A DNA stretch of 64,000 nt, taken from contig NC_088297.1 of assembly GCF_032854445.1 (NCBI RefSeq), positions 17,125,127-17,189,126 of the forward strand, in the 5' to 3' direction. The translations under genes were made by a program, and so were the position numbers. This stretch comes from Liolophura sinensis (lineage: Eukaryota > Mollusca > Polyplacophora > Chitonida > Chitonidae). The notes beneath the pieces are model-generated. The model had not been told where the DNA came from. It did no database searches and saw nothing but the letters and a program-made list of their open reading frames with translations. Positions 1 to 11,530 of this stretch are shown here, piece by piece (the stretch's first letter is position 1; the number at the start of each line of letters is the position of its first letter).

Positions 1-199
1 TGTCCAATTCCGGTGCGGAGCCGTTGTACCGTCATATACGTGCCCGGCCAGGTGCTGCTTTTCCGTCGCATGCGTGTCCAAGTCGTCAAATTCCTGGGCA
101 CATCTGCTTTTCCGTCATATATGTTTCCGGATGACCAAATTGTGAGCTATTTTTCATTTAGTATTTAGGGTTTACTCAAGCTGTCACTTTTACATTAAA

Positions 200-368
200 C
201 ACAGCTATAAAGTAATAACCAGATAGTCTAATAAGAAGAAGATGTTTTTAAATTGCTCACCAATTAAACGTTGTCGCCATGGAGAAAGAACAGTTAAGAT
301 GTATAGGCCTACATGTAACCAGTTATAGTTCAACATAGCTGTGAGCTGTGTTAGTTTTCTGTTTTCTT

Positions 369-423
<55 letters not shown>

Positions 424-1020
424 TTTCTATGTGCTTTGGTGTTTTTCCCATATTTGATCACAACTAAAGGATATAATTAGTATGTCACCAGTTAAACGCC
501 ATTGCCTCACAGAGGACAATTAAGGCCATGCACATTGAGCTTCCCTCAACTTCTAATTTTTCCTTTCTATCTTTTTTATTTATTTTCTTATTTATTGCTA
601 TTTATTTATCGTATTGTTGATGAAAACAGTTTGTGTCCTGTTTTTTTATATATGTATTTTATTTTACACAAAATTACAATAACAAGATCATACCAAGAAG
701 AGGTAACTAATCCGTCACCAATTAAACGACAACGCCTGAAAAAAGGGCAATTAAGACGATGAATGCCTTCCGTCAACCCGTTAGTTTAACATCGTTGTCA
801 ACTTGCAATTTTCCCTGTTCTCTTATTTTCTATTTTTTTTTAATTTTGTATTATTGACGAGAACAATTTGTGATAATTTTTGATATATGTAAAGATGTAA
901 TAAAAACACAAGACGACACAGTAGTATATGACTTTTCGGCACCCTTTAGTTGTCAACTTGTAATTTTTTCCTTTTTTCCCCTTTTTCTGTTGTATTATTG
1001 ATGAAAACAATCTGTAGGCG
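200..1020. repeat. Degenerate ~230-bp tandem satellite, about 3.5 copies
   Basis: The phrase TCACCAATTAAACG recurs at about 257, 485 (as TCACCAGTTAAACG) and 715, a spacing of 228-230 bp. Each copy continues through a GGACAATTAAG-like segment, a T-rich stretch and a phrase near ATTGATGAAAACA. A fourth, more diverged copy runs from about 890 to 1020, where the ATTGATGAAAACA phrase is found again. The copies are diverged and contain small indels, so this is an old array. The short open frame at 502-762 lies inside it and is not a gene. No transposon ends were found. Confidence 0.7.
367..426. repeat. (TTTA)n microsatellite
   Basis: About 15 uninterrupted TTTA units lie inside the first copy of the ~230-bp satellite. 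The other satellite copies have only short TTTA-like stretches at the matching place, so the expansion is local to one unit. Confidence 0.95.
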
Positions 1021-2690
1021 GTTGTGTTTTCTCACATCTCCTTTGGCTTCCCGACCGGTAAATGTAAAACAAAGTAGTGAGGTTTGGTTGTACCGACAGT
1101 TCAGGTCCAGGGTCATTGTGATGGAAGTCCGTAATGGTTGTCATGCGTGCTGGGGACCACGGCTAATTGCAGGTTGTAGCGCAGCCTTGCTCAGTGCCCT
1201 TAACGCCGGCTGAATATTTAACACAGCACACTCCCCATCTCATTTTTCCACCTTCGTCATTGGCCGGCTTTCTTTCCCGTTTTCCCGTTCAATACAGGTC
1301 GATCTGTTCCTCTATGCTGTATCGTGTACATGCCTCTTGTCGTGCGCAGTGGCGATCGAAATACAGCGATCAGTGCGCAGCCGTTGTAGCCAGCGATTGA
1401 TGTTAGCCACGCATCGTAGTACGTCAGTTACAAATCGCCTGTTGTTCCAGCGACAGTCTGTGAGAGTGTGCCGCTTCAAAATGGTAGAGACGTAAACGCC
1501 GCAGACCCGTATTCTTATATATGATACGGCCCCCAGCAGGCAGGCACGGATTTTACTCCTTTTCACTCTCTAACCTAAGGAGGATTTCTTCGGTGAGATA
1601 CTGGACCCGAAAGGTTCGTGAAACATCAATTACATTGGACTGACAGCTACTGGAGACGTGCCCACCACCAGAGCATATGTCGTGGATATTGGCCCGTCCT
1701 TCCATCCCTGTTGTCCGCCCCGTGTCGTTGTTCTTTGTCCCACGCCGCTGCAGAATATTTTTGTCATCCTCGTCGCCGTGGACACTTCGAGGATTCCAGG
1801 TAGCCAGCGATTTCCAGCGACCATCGGCTTTGAGAGTCCGTGTGTAGACTGGAGAACTGGCCAAGTGGCTGACGAACATTTTAGAGATGCTCCTCGCTGC
1901 CACGACCTATATATGAGGACCGATTCAGAGACGGCCCCAAACCAACAACGACAGCTGTTACCCAGCGAGGCCTGTGGGACGGAGAGTGTGCAAGCGTGTG
2001 GGTCGCGTGCTATGAGGCAGGGCTGAAGCCTTTACACTGCCGCTGTTTTATCTCATGTGTGTTGGACGAGGGCGGAGAATTGCTCAGTGATATAGCCTCA
2101 ATTCAGCCCATGCTGCTTCTGTGGATACCAGGGTACTTCGTTAGCGCTGATATACATTAATTAGGCTTGCCCAGTAGGCTTCATCCATAAAGTCGCTAGC
2201 CTGTGCCTCCGTACAACCCCTTCCATCCTCTCTGTCCCCTGCCCCAGGAGGTTTGAACAGAGATCTCCTCCCACACCCCCACTTCTACCTCACCCACACG
2301 ACCAACACGACTGGACTAATGATCTAAGCCACCCGACACTTTGCAAACCTGCGGTCGCCCTAGTAATCGAACACCTATAGAAAGCACTCGGCGTTCACCC
2401 TATTGTCTGCTCTCCGAGGCAATCGCCTGCTAATTGTGTTTGTAGCAGTGGCCAGGCTGCCTTTCGCTGTGTTGAATAGGGCCAACACCAGCTCTAGTCA
2501 TCAAGGCGATAGCTCAGAATACCGTTTTCTCTCCATGCCCTGAGATACAAAACAGGTCGGTGGTGCTGTTGTAAACGTTACTGGTCAGTAGAGCAGCGAT
2601 TTGACGCAATCTTGAAAGTTACGTTAACGCTACGTCTTTTGTCACGTTGCGGGAATTACGCCGATGGAGAGGTGTTAACAATATTGCACA
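1021..2690. other. Upstream flank with no recognised gene
   Basis: This stretch has more CpG than most of the window. Two sizeable open frames overlap on opposite strands, a plus-strand one at 1658-2026 (122 codons) and a minus-strand one at 1553-1903 (116 codons). Neither protein shows a domain, signal peptide or low-complexity pattern that I recognise, and antisense overlap like this is expected by chance in CpG-richer DNA. An unrecognised 5' exon cannot be excluded. Confidence 0.4.
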
Positions 2691-2790
2691 TACAAGGATT
2701 TACACCTACAGGATTGTTCATATAGGATTTACATCTACAGGATTGTTCAACCAGGATTTACACCTACAGGTTTTACACCTATCGGATTAT
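2690..2790. repeat. 29-bp tandem repeat, about 3 copies
   Basis: The unit starts GGATTTACACCTACAGGATT and is repeated at 2696, 2725 and 2754, the last copy being rearranged. The core CAGGATTGTTCATATA resembles the unit core of the larger 28-bp array 500 bp downstream, which suggests a common origin. Confidence 0.8.
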
Positions 2791-3189
2791 CGTGGCACCT
2801 TAACATTTATATGATACCGATTCATTTGCAGGAGCACACACGTGATCAACCCGTCACGAGGGACCGCCACGAGATTACCTAATTCTGGGGAGTATGCACT
2901 ATACATTAATGCTTCACGAACAGCTGGCATAAAGGGATTTGGAATAAATACATCAGATATCACACGGTAATTTAAGACGCCTGCAGCAGAAAATTCAAGG
3001 AGGAACATCATTTCAGAATATTTCTAAGCCCGGGATTTTTTTTAAAACTCAACCAGGTTATAATACAGGAATTGGCGAAGAATCACGGAAAGGCACACGA
3101 CTGTCCCCATTAAATGTCACTCCTAATGACGCTTCGAGCTCGCTTCAGACAGTGCAAGATAACACGTGTGCTGGAGAAAAGTGTATTCA
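2791..3189. other. Spacer between two related minisatellites
   Basis: I see no gene, tRNA or transposon here. A 74-codon minus-strand open frame (2787-3011) has no recognisable features. Confidence 0.4.
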
Positions 3190-3640
3190 TGATCCGCAGG
3201 ATTGTTACAGGTAAACCGATTAGTTGTGTATACAGGATGTGTAGCTAGTAGGATTGAGTGCACACGGCCAACAGTAAAGTTGTTTGTACAATGTCAGCAA
3301 AAGGATTATGTACACTCTGTCAACATTAGAGTTTGTTTATACACGGCCAGGAACAGGATTATGTTTGTCAGCAGTAGGATTGTGTGTATATGCCACCAAC
3401 AGTAGGATTGTGTGTATATGCCGCCAATAGTAGGATTGTGTGTATATGCCGCCAATAGTAGAAGTGTGTGTATATGCCGCCAATAGTAGGATTGTATGTA
3501 TATACCGCCAATAGTAGAATTGTGTGTAAATGCCACCAACAGAAGGATTGTGTGTATATGTTGTCAACACTAGGATTGTGCGTATATGCCGTAAACAGTA
3601 GGACTGTGTGTATATGCCCTCAACAGTACTGCGTGTAGTG
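3190..3640. repeat. 28-bp minisatellite, about 9 good copies plus degenerate flanks
   Basis: The unit reads approximately TAGGATTGTGTGTATATGCC followed by RCCAAYAG, 28 bp in total. It is well conserved from about 3373 to 3630 and degenerate on the left to about 3190. Minus-strand frames across it (3306-3539, 3337-3750) encode repeated Tyr-Thr-Gln-Ser-Tyr-like peptides only because the array is poor in stop codons. It lies about 1.4-1.8 kb upstream of the potassium-channel start codon. Confidence 0.9.
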
Positions 3641-4630
3641 TGTATACCGTATATGCGGTTTAATCTCAAAATTAACAAAAGATAATCGAAGGATAGCATC
3701 AACTTTAAACCAGAAATAAAATGGCGACGGAATAACGTATATAGAGACAATTACTCAAACTTCATAACAGGTTTGTTAGTGGGGATTTGTTGCCGTAAGT
3801 GTTGTTTTGAAGTGTAGCGTTTCAGTGATAACGGCTTAAGCCTGATGAAGATAACAGGGTAGGGTGTTGTAACCCGCCTCGTGGAGACATGTCGTAAGCA
3901 GCAGATGTTCAGGTTCAACATTCGCTGTGTGTACTACCGCGGAATAGTCTGTTCGATATCTGCCGCCTTCGGGTTTGCGGGAGCATTGAACAGCGTCTGT
4001 CAACCGCTTTTGCCAAGGTGCTGCATCGCTGGAGCTTTTATCAGTTGCTGTTGTTTTCTAAAGCTGCCCTCCAGGCGATAGTTCATAAGTATATTTCATC
4101 GGCTATGAAGGCGGCCGAGCTCTGTAGAAGCACATTAAACCTACCCTGTCGAATATTGCGGTCGGAAAATTGAAAGATATATATGTGGAAGATTCCGATT
4201 AATTCAGATTAATTCAACACCTGCTCACTGGTGATTTCCGAAGGTGCAAGCACGAGAACAGTGATTTCGACATTGCCTGCGTGTGCCCACATAGGTATAT
4301 TCAAACAAGTTGGTTTCTGCCCCTAACAGGTGGTTGCATACTGGCAGCCTGAAGGCTAAGCTTCTGTGACCATATATTCCCTGCAAATACAACTCTTGCT
4401 GCCAAAACAATAACATCAACAACAACAACAACAGATGGTACTATTGTTTCCTAACCTACCGGTTAATTTATCAGCTGTTCCAGATGTGGAAAATGCTCAC
4501 ATTAAGATTTAATATCGCGTGGTGTGGGAAAAGCTGTGCGGAAAGTGCTCTTGTAGCTATAGGCGTCAGTGCTTGTTAGAGAAGGTTTACGTTCCTTTTT
4601 TTGACGTGTGCCGACAGGGTGAGTGAGTGT
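3641..4630. other. Single-copy upstream flank of the channel gene
   Basis: No repeat family or coding signature is recognised. Short open frames at 3881-4081 (+) and 4225-4431 (-) carry no known motif. Given its position it could hold distal promoter or 5' UTR sequence for the K2P gene, but I see no specific element. Confidence 0.4.
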
Positions 4631-4633
4631 ATG

Positions 4634-4636
4634 TGC

Positions 4637-4675
<39 letters not shown>

Positions 4676-4700
4676 TATATATATACATGTATACATTCAA
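4634..4700. repeat. (TA)n/(CA)n compound microsatellite
   Basis: A run of about 15 TA units is followed by CACACACA and a second TA run. It generates repeated Tyr-Ile codons on both strands that are not coding. It lies about 280 bp upstream of the K2P start codon. Confidence 0.95.
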
Positions 4701-5283
<583 letters not shown>

Positions 5284-5299
5284 TAAGATAAATACGCTT

Positions 5300-5300
5300 A

Positions 5301-5348
<48 letters not shown>

Positions 5349-5382
5349 GCACTATTATTATTATAGCACTATTATTATTATA
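5300..5382. repeat. (ATT)n microsatellite in K2P intron 1
   Basis: About 16 ATT units are followed by two imperfect blocks separated by ATAGCACT. It lies about 35 bp inside the intron. Confidence 0.95.
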
Positions 5383-5559
5383 CTATGCTCTGCTCTCGTT
5401 TCTTTTGCAGCAATTTTGTAATTATGTGCGGTAAATATCTCGTATATTTGTAAGATCATTACCACATGTTTTGAGTATGTTTAGGTACTTTGTATACAAC
5501 CATTGTGTAACATGGTGGGAATGCTGAACACACAATACAGATACTGTGTAATACGGTGA

Positions 5560-6765
5560 CACATATACTCTGTACAAACCTTGTGTAAAATGTCCTTAGG
5601 TGCGCCGTACAAATCTTGTGTAATATGTCCTTAGGTACGCCATACAAACGTTGTCTAATGTATCCACAGATACGCCATACAAACGTTGTGTAATGTGTCC
5701 TCAGATACGCCATGGAAACGTTGTCTAATGTGTCCACAAATACTCTATACAAACGTTGTGTAAAATGTTGACAGGTGCAGTAATCAAACGTTGCCTAATG
5801 TGTCAATGGAAGTCGTGCCAACGTCTCATTATTTCAGAACTAACATTGTCTTTTAATGTTTAGATACAGGCTTTGTGAAATATGTCGACAGATACTCTAT
5901 ACAAACGTTGTGTAAATGTGTCCACAGATACGCCATACAAACGTTGTCTAATGTGTCCACAGATGCGCCATACAAACGTTGTCTAATGTGTCCACAGATA
6001 CGCCATACAAACGTTGTCTAATGTGTCCACAGATGCGCCATACAAACGTTGTGTAAATGTGTCCACAGATACGCCATACAAACGTTGTGTAATGTGTCCA
6101 CAGATACGCCATACAAACGTTGTGTAATGTGTCCACAGATACGCCATACAAACGTTGTGCAATGAGTCCACAGATACGCCATACAAACGTTGTGTAATGT
6201 GTCCACAGATACGCCATACAAACGTTGTGTAAATGTGTCCACAGATACGCCATACAAACGTTGTCTAATGTGTCCACAGATACGCCATACAAACGTTGTC
6301 TAATGTGTCCACAGATGTGCCATGCAAACGTTGTCTAATGTGTCCACAGATACGCCATACAAACGTTGTCTAATGTGTCCACAGATACGCCATACAAACG
6401 TTGTGCAATGTGTCCACAGATACGCCATACAAACGTTGTGTAATGTGTCCTCAGATACGCCATACAAACGTTGTGTTAATGTGTCCACATACACTCTGTA
6501 CAAGCGTGGTGTAAAATGTCGACAAGGACAGTACACAAACGTTGTCTAATGTGTCAACAAAAGTGGTGCTAAGGTCTCATCATTTCAGGACTAACATTGT
6601 CTTTTAATGTTTAGATACAGTATCTGTCCACAGATACTCCATAAAAACGTTGTGTAAAATGTCGACAGGTAGAGTAAACAACGTTGTCTAATGTGTCAAC
6701 AAAAGTGATGTGAACATCTAATTATTTCAGGGACAGTATTGCCTGTCAATGTTTAGGTACACCGT
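5560..6765. repeat. 35-bp minisatellite with higher-order spacer blocks (K2P intron 1)
   Basis: The unit is GTGTCCACAGATACGCCATA followed by CAAACGTTGTSTAAT, 35 bp, with 36-bp variants carrying an extra A. About 19 good units fill 5890-6560, and degenerate units extend left to about 5560. A different ~105-bp segment occurs three times between units, at 5766-5870, 6517-6620 and 6660-6765. Each starts near TGTCGACAGG, contains ATTATTTCAG and ends AATGTTTAGRTAC. The array therefore has a higher-order organisation. Overlapping minus-strand frames (5948-6292, 6300-6536 and others) are by-products of the stop-poor unit. Confidence 0.95.
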
Positions 6766-7198
6766 ACACCGTTGTATAATATGTGGACAGAATACATTGC
6801 GTACCTTGTACTTTAAATATATGTGGACAACAGCAATGTCAACACCTCTTGAATTCCAAGACCAGCGTACTGCTTCACGTTTATATATACACTATACAAG
6901 CATTGCATAATATGTTGACACCAGATATATTTGTCACATTATGATATACGCATGCGTGGATGTAGCTTAAACAACATACAGTATTCAAATACCCTACCAT
7001 ATTCTCTTTTCTCCGAGTGTCTTCTATAGACAATAGCTAAACTTTATCAGCATTTATCTCACAATGGGATGATCCATTGCTTCACATGTAAGAGAGTACC
7101 TGTAGCAAAGGGCAATGCAGTTAAATTATTTCCGAATCATTACATCTTCACCTCTGTTTCAAAGCAATGCACGTTTGTTATACATTCACCAAATGTTT

Positions 7199-7202
<4 letters not shown>
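6766..7202. other. Intron/intergenic sequence, nothing recognised
   Basis: A-T rich unique sequence. Open frames at 7069-7281 and 7115-7354 run into the TA tract and the following SINE and are not genes. Confidence 0.4.

Positions 7203-7270
<68 letters not shown>
7203..7270. repeat. (TA)34 microsatellite
   Basis: An uninterrupted TA run abuts a SINE-beta body at the point where the SINE's tRNA-like head should begin. Confidence 0.95.
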
Positions 7271-7271
<1 letters not shown>

Positions 7272-7570
7272 TCACACCTAAGACTTTAAAAAAGGAAGTT
7301 GTAACTTCCTCGTTTGGCGTTCAGCATGAAGGGGATAGTGCAACGACTGGTTGACCCGTATCAGTATAATGGCTCGGGCGGGGCGGCTTACTTGCCTTCG
7401 GTAAGTCGTCTCAGTGAAGCAGCACTAAATAAAAGAGCGATGGAAATCCGTCCTGCTACAAGGAGGCACATTACACGTACATGCACCCTAAGGATTCCTT
7501 CGTCGTCATATGACTGAAAAATTGTTGAGTACGACGTTAAACCCCAAGCACTCACTCACTCACTCACTCA
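7271..7570 (+). mobile_element. SINE-beta, 5'-truncated copy
   Basis: It begins at TCACACCTAAGACTTTAAAA, the sequence that follows the tRNA-like head in the full copies at 32891 and 40768. It continues through GCGGCTTACTTGCCTTCGG, CGTCGTCATATGACTGAAAA and ACGACGTTAAACCCC to an (ACTC)n tail. The A- and B-box region is missing and replaced by the TA run. The 67-codon frame inside (7314-7517) recurs in the other beta copies (33003, and 40661 on the minus strand) only because the repeat itself recurs. Confidence 0.9.
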
Positions 7571-7631
7571 ATGGTTAGAAAACACTGTTAAATATTAAAT
7601 ATATGAGCATGTAAAAATAAGCAGTATGTAA

Positions 7632-7696
7632 AGCCGCTATACTGTATAATATTCTTGGTACACCGTAAAACTCCAATCAAATAAGTAAATAAATGA
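7632..7696 (+). mobile_element. SINE-alpha, 3' fragment
   Basis: Diverged match to the SINE-alpha 3' end: GCCGC, then ATATTCTTGGTACACCGTAA and CCAATCAAATAAGTAAATAA. Only about 65 bp remain. No clear target-site duplication was seen. Confidence 0.7.
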
Positions 7697-8436
7697 ATTA
7701 TTCGACAGTATTGCTATATGCGCTCTGCCAGAACACGTCTATACTACTACCTGTACGTGTATATACATGAACCTGTATATGCTGGAGTATCTAACCTATA
7801 TATTTCTTCTCATGTATACGTCCAGGTATGCTCACCTTATTGCGCTAAGCCCGTGTTTATGTTTATTGATCGACTATACATATGCAATATGTGGGACTCA
7901 GTATTCACATTTGGTATTTATACGTTTTCACCTACCACGGACAAGCACCAAATGTACATTCGTTCAACAATAGCTCTTGTAGTGAGTAATGCTATGGTTC
8001 CAATTGCTATTGTGTAACCTAGCTGCCAACGGAGATTTAGTTGCCTAGAAGAGACTTTAATGCTTATAACTTTCAAAGTCACATCCGGGCCCCATTCTAC
8101 AATGCCACCTCCAAATCGTATTTGGTAGCTTTATCTTCGATTACATTTGCCATAGCATGAGCATCTGAGGAAAATAAATCAAAAAACTGTATTTGGAGTA
8201 GACGTATGATGGATAAATTGAGGAGCCAAATATTTGCGAATTTTAGAAATTCCTGAAGGAAAGAGGCCTCGTTTTGTTCCTTCGGAACATGGATGTTATA
8301 GATACAGTCGGCCCATTTGAGTTATTACTGGACAGATAATTGCAAACTAGGGTCAATAATACTAACAAAATTTAGCATAAAAGTTAAGGAAAACTCATAA
8401 ACTTCTTGGTATGAGTTTTTTCCATCAAGAGACGAT
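7697..8436. other. Unique non-coding sequence, nothing recognised
   Basis: A 99-codon frame at 7718-8017 begins in Tyr-rich sequence and has no domain I recognise. No RNA gene or transposon end is visible. Confidence 0.35.
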
Positions 8437-8447
8437 GCCATAGATTA

Positions 8448-8478
<31 letters not shown>

Positions 8479-8532
8479 GTTTTACGCCGTACTCAAGAAT
8501 ATTTCACTCATACGACGGCGGCCATAGATTAG
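8437..8532 (-). mobile_element. 5'-truncated SINE-alpha flanked by a 12-bp target-site duplication
   Basis: GCCATAGATTAG occurs at 8437-8448 and again, unchanged, at 8521-8532. Between them lies a 72-bp SINE-alpha 3' end on the minus strand. On the plus strand it shows an (ATTG)n tail and then GTGTTTTACGCCGTACTCAA through CATACGACGGCG. The perfect duplication indicates a genuine, fairly recent retroposition with severe 5' truncation. Confidence 0.9.
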
Positions 8533-8668
8533 AAGTAGAGCCCGTACTTTTCTGCTGTATTCGAGAGAACCGATCAACAATGTCTGATGTTAGCAACCAA
8601 ACCGCATACATGTATTAATTTGTGGTAGATGTCGTAAATGTGTAAATGAGAAAATGTGTGTGTTTGAA

Positions 8669-8768
8669 GGGGGTGGTGAAGGGTTGAGGGGAGGGGAGGG
8701 GGATTTAAAGTGCGCGTGTGTATGCGGGTGTGAGCAGGGGGTCATGGGGATGGGGTTTGGGGGAGGGT
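8669..8768 (+). other. G-rich tract with many GGG runs
   Basis: Many runs of three to six G occur within 100 bp on the plus strand, for example GAGGGGAGGGGAGGGGG and GGGGATGGGGTTTGGGGG. The spacing would permit G-quadruplex folding. No gene is associated with it. Confidence 0.5.
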
Positions 8769-8988
8769 TCGCTATTGAGTCCTCAACGGAAAGGTGTTTT
8801 CCTTACCGACTGACAGCCCACTCCTGTACACATGCATGCATTGTGTTATACTTGAAAACACTCCATCGATTTTATGCATTATATTTACATTGTCCCATAT
8901 GTCCCATACGTGTTCCGATGTTCCTAAGCTGCGTGCACCAGCAAATAAATAAGTGGATGCGACATGTGAATACTATCAGCATAAACAC

Positions 8989-8989
8989 A

Positions 8990-9063
<74 letters not shown>

Positions 9064-9080
9064 TTTTTTTGGGGGGGGGG
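8989..9080. repeat. (TA)34 microsatellite followed by T and G homopolymers
   Basis: A TA run is followed by GTTTTTTTTTT-like and GGGGGGGGGG stretches. Frames across it encode alternating Tyr-Ile and are artefacts. Confidence 0.95.
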
Positions 9081-10505
9081 TTTGCTTTTTTTGGCATATT
9101 TCGTAATTACCATTGTTCTTTGCTCATCTCTTGCAGATCACGTACAGCCACATGTTAAGGTCTTTACACTACTTTACACTTTTAATATAGATGTCTGCCC
9201 ATTGATGTATTCCATTTCCGTCGACAGGCAGACTTGCGTTTGTGCTCATGATGATGTGTACATTTGCCCGTGTTATATGTGTATGTGTAGATGCAGTTAA
9301 CAAGCCTTAACCGGGGAGTGCGCAAAGGCGTTATACAGATAAACATAGTGGTGTTTGCTGACAAAAAAAAGCCCATAAAGACGAGTCTGTTTTAGCACTT
9401 CACACTACGTGTTCATCCGAATACCCGGTCACCGCTGAAACAACTACATATACAGATTTAGGATTGCAATTCAGGAAGTACATGCTATCTTAAATTGAAC
9501 TCCGTGATGTGTGAAGCTGTCCAAGACATTTTGTGCGTTAAGCCATGTACACGTAGATCTACACCACGGCGTGCATACCGCTTCATTAACTTCATCGTGG
9601 CGCTGGCGAAAGTGCATGGGTTGCCAGACCTCCCTTACCTCATCACCTTGCATATAGAGCAATGTAAAACAAAATGTTAGGGACGGTGTCTTAAAAAGTA
9701 CTGCATATACTGAGCTCAGGTTCTGCACACATGTATAGCACAATAACATTAAGGGGATGAACGATTGTTGATTTACTGTGTGCAAATTAAATATCGTAAA
9801 TTTCAAAACACATGACTAAGGAATAGCATCATAAAACGCATCGCATGTATTGAGATGATGCTCAATACAAACTACGAAATTCACGACTTCAGTATTTTCT
9901 GTACTGAGCTGAAGTTTTGCATTCATTTGTGTCATACTCTTTGAGCTCTTTGTTAGCCTTGCTACCCACGTAAGTTTGAAGATAATTTACGGTGAGAAGC
10001 GGGATTTCGTAATACGCGAGCTCTGCAACATGGTTAGACTGTATTCCGTGTATTAACGAATACCATGGGCAATGTTTACTACATTCTTGACGCACAGACA
10101 GATTAGTGTACTACACGTCACTTTACAAGATTATGTGCACCGAAACTCAACCCTAACTAACCTCAGTCCCCACCCCCTCCCCTCTCCCAGACGGTCGTAA
10201 ATCATCCGGAGATCGATACGTCGATCGTTTACCCAGCTGCAGGGAACTGATTGATTGATACCCCAGTGAAGCCTATATGTTCAGTCGATAAGGAGACATC
10301 ACGTATCGATTTACGGGCCGCCATTAACCCTCTGTACAGTGCCACGAATATATAATCTTTACTACAGCTTCGATTCTTGAACGATCCGAATTTATTTATC
10401 ATTCTACCCAATTTCCTTATCTTCGACCCAAACATATTCCGCCATTTTTAACAGGGGTTTTACCTAGTACAAAATGTTACCGTATGTATGTAAAACAAGC
10501 AACAT
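9081..10505. other. Unique non-coding sequence, nothing recognised
   Basis: Overlapping antisense frames at 9471-9806 (-) and 9495-9680 (+) have no recognisable product. A pyrimidine-rich stretch (CCCCACCCCCTCCCCTCTCCC-like) lies at about 10168-10190. No RNA gene was seen. Confidence 0.35.
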
Positions 10506-10632
10506 GCGGATGATCGCGGGCTTTCATGGGATTCGTCCGGTTTCCTGCCCCCATATAATGCTTGCCGCTGTGGTATAAGTGAAATGTTCTTGAGTATACG
10601 GTGTAAAACACCAATCAAATAAATAAATAAAT
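10506..10632 (+). mobile_element. SINE-alpha, 5'-truncated copy
   Basis: It starts at GCGGATGATCGCGGGCTTTC and continues through CCGGTTTCCTGCCCCCATA, GCCGCTGTGGTATAAGTGAA, ATGTTCTTGAGTATACGG and an (AAAT)n tail. The tRNA-like head is absent. Several substitutions against the other copies indicate moderate age. Confidence 0.9.
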
Positions 10633-11474
10633 CGCCATCAGTGTATCAGCATTAATGTTTGCTGTGTTTGGAATTATGACTCGGAATATGATATAATAAT
10701 GGGAGTGATACTATGATTAAAGTAAGATCATGAGATAATCTGGGCTAAAGTATCAACCATGTTTGGTAGTCATTATCATATTATCAATTGTATATAGGAT
10801 ACTTTTCCCCAAATTATTACGGAGCAAGATAATTTTGGTTAAATTACCAATCGTGCTTGGTTGTCTTGATAATATTCATATTTTGCATTCAATAATTCGA
10901 TTACATAGACGAATTGTAAAAAGTAATTTGAATCAAATGCATCCGACATAAGACACATCTCGCAAGAAACTTAAGAATCCTCCGAAATAGAATCATAGAA
11001 GCAGGAATTTGTGGCGATAGACTGAGTTTATTTCTTCCAATGAAACGGCGACGTGCAAACAAACCCGGAAGTAAACCACTGGGCCTGCATGGATTTGTGG
11101 GAGTAAGGTGACATGATATATGCCCATGTAAACGTTTGGTATAGCAATATGCTTCACCTCGTTGTGATCGGGGTAATCTGGTGTAAGACATTAGCCTTGC
11201 CAGAGCGATTCCAAGAGCTTCGTTATTAAGCTGAAATTTAGGACTTTTCTACCGAGAAAATACTGTCTATTATTTTGTTTATTGGTTGCCCGAGACTGAT
11301 TGTTGTCGAGTTACTGGGATTTTCCTCAGTGCTGTTGATTGTAACTGACATGTTTTTAAAGAAGCAGAGAAAACTTTTTGTGAAGTGTTGTACTTATTGC
11401 TTTTTGTTTATTGGTTTTCTAACACTGATTGTTAGTCTCCCGATTTTTCCATAATGTAGAAGAATGGAGGTACA
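10633..11474. other. Unique non-coding sequence, nothing recognised
   Basis: Short frames at 10763-10951 (+) and 10901-11191 (-) show no recognisable features. Confidence 0.35.
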
Positions 11475-11530
11475 TGTCGTCGTCATATGACTGAAAAATT
11501 GATAAGCACGACGTTAATACATACATATAT
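11475..11530 (+). mobile_element. SINE 3'-tail fragment (beta/gamma type)
   Basis: GTCGTCGTCATATGACTGAA is followed by AAATTGATAAGCACGACGTTAA-type tail sequence and a short CATA-like run. This is the 3' end shared by SINE-beta and SINE-gamma. The CATA-type tail points to gamma. No upstream body or clear duplication is visible. Confidence 0.75.

Noticed and set aside
5948-6549. Several overlapping frames of 67-114 codons with a repeated Tyr-Gly-Val-Ser-Val-Asp-Thr peptide.
   Set aside because: They are translations of the 35-bp minisatellite in different frames and on both strands; the unit simply lacks stops.
7069-9300. Frames with long Tyr-Ile repeats.
   Set aside because: They are produced by TA microsatellites at 7203-7270 and 8991-9058.
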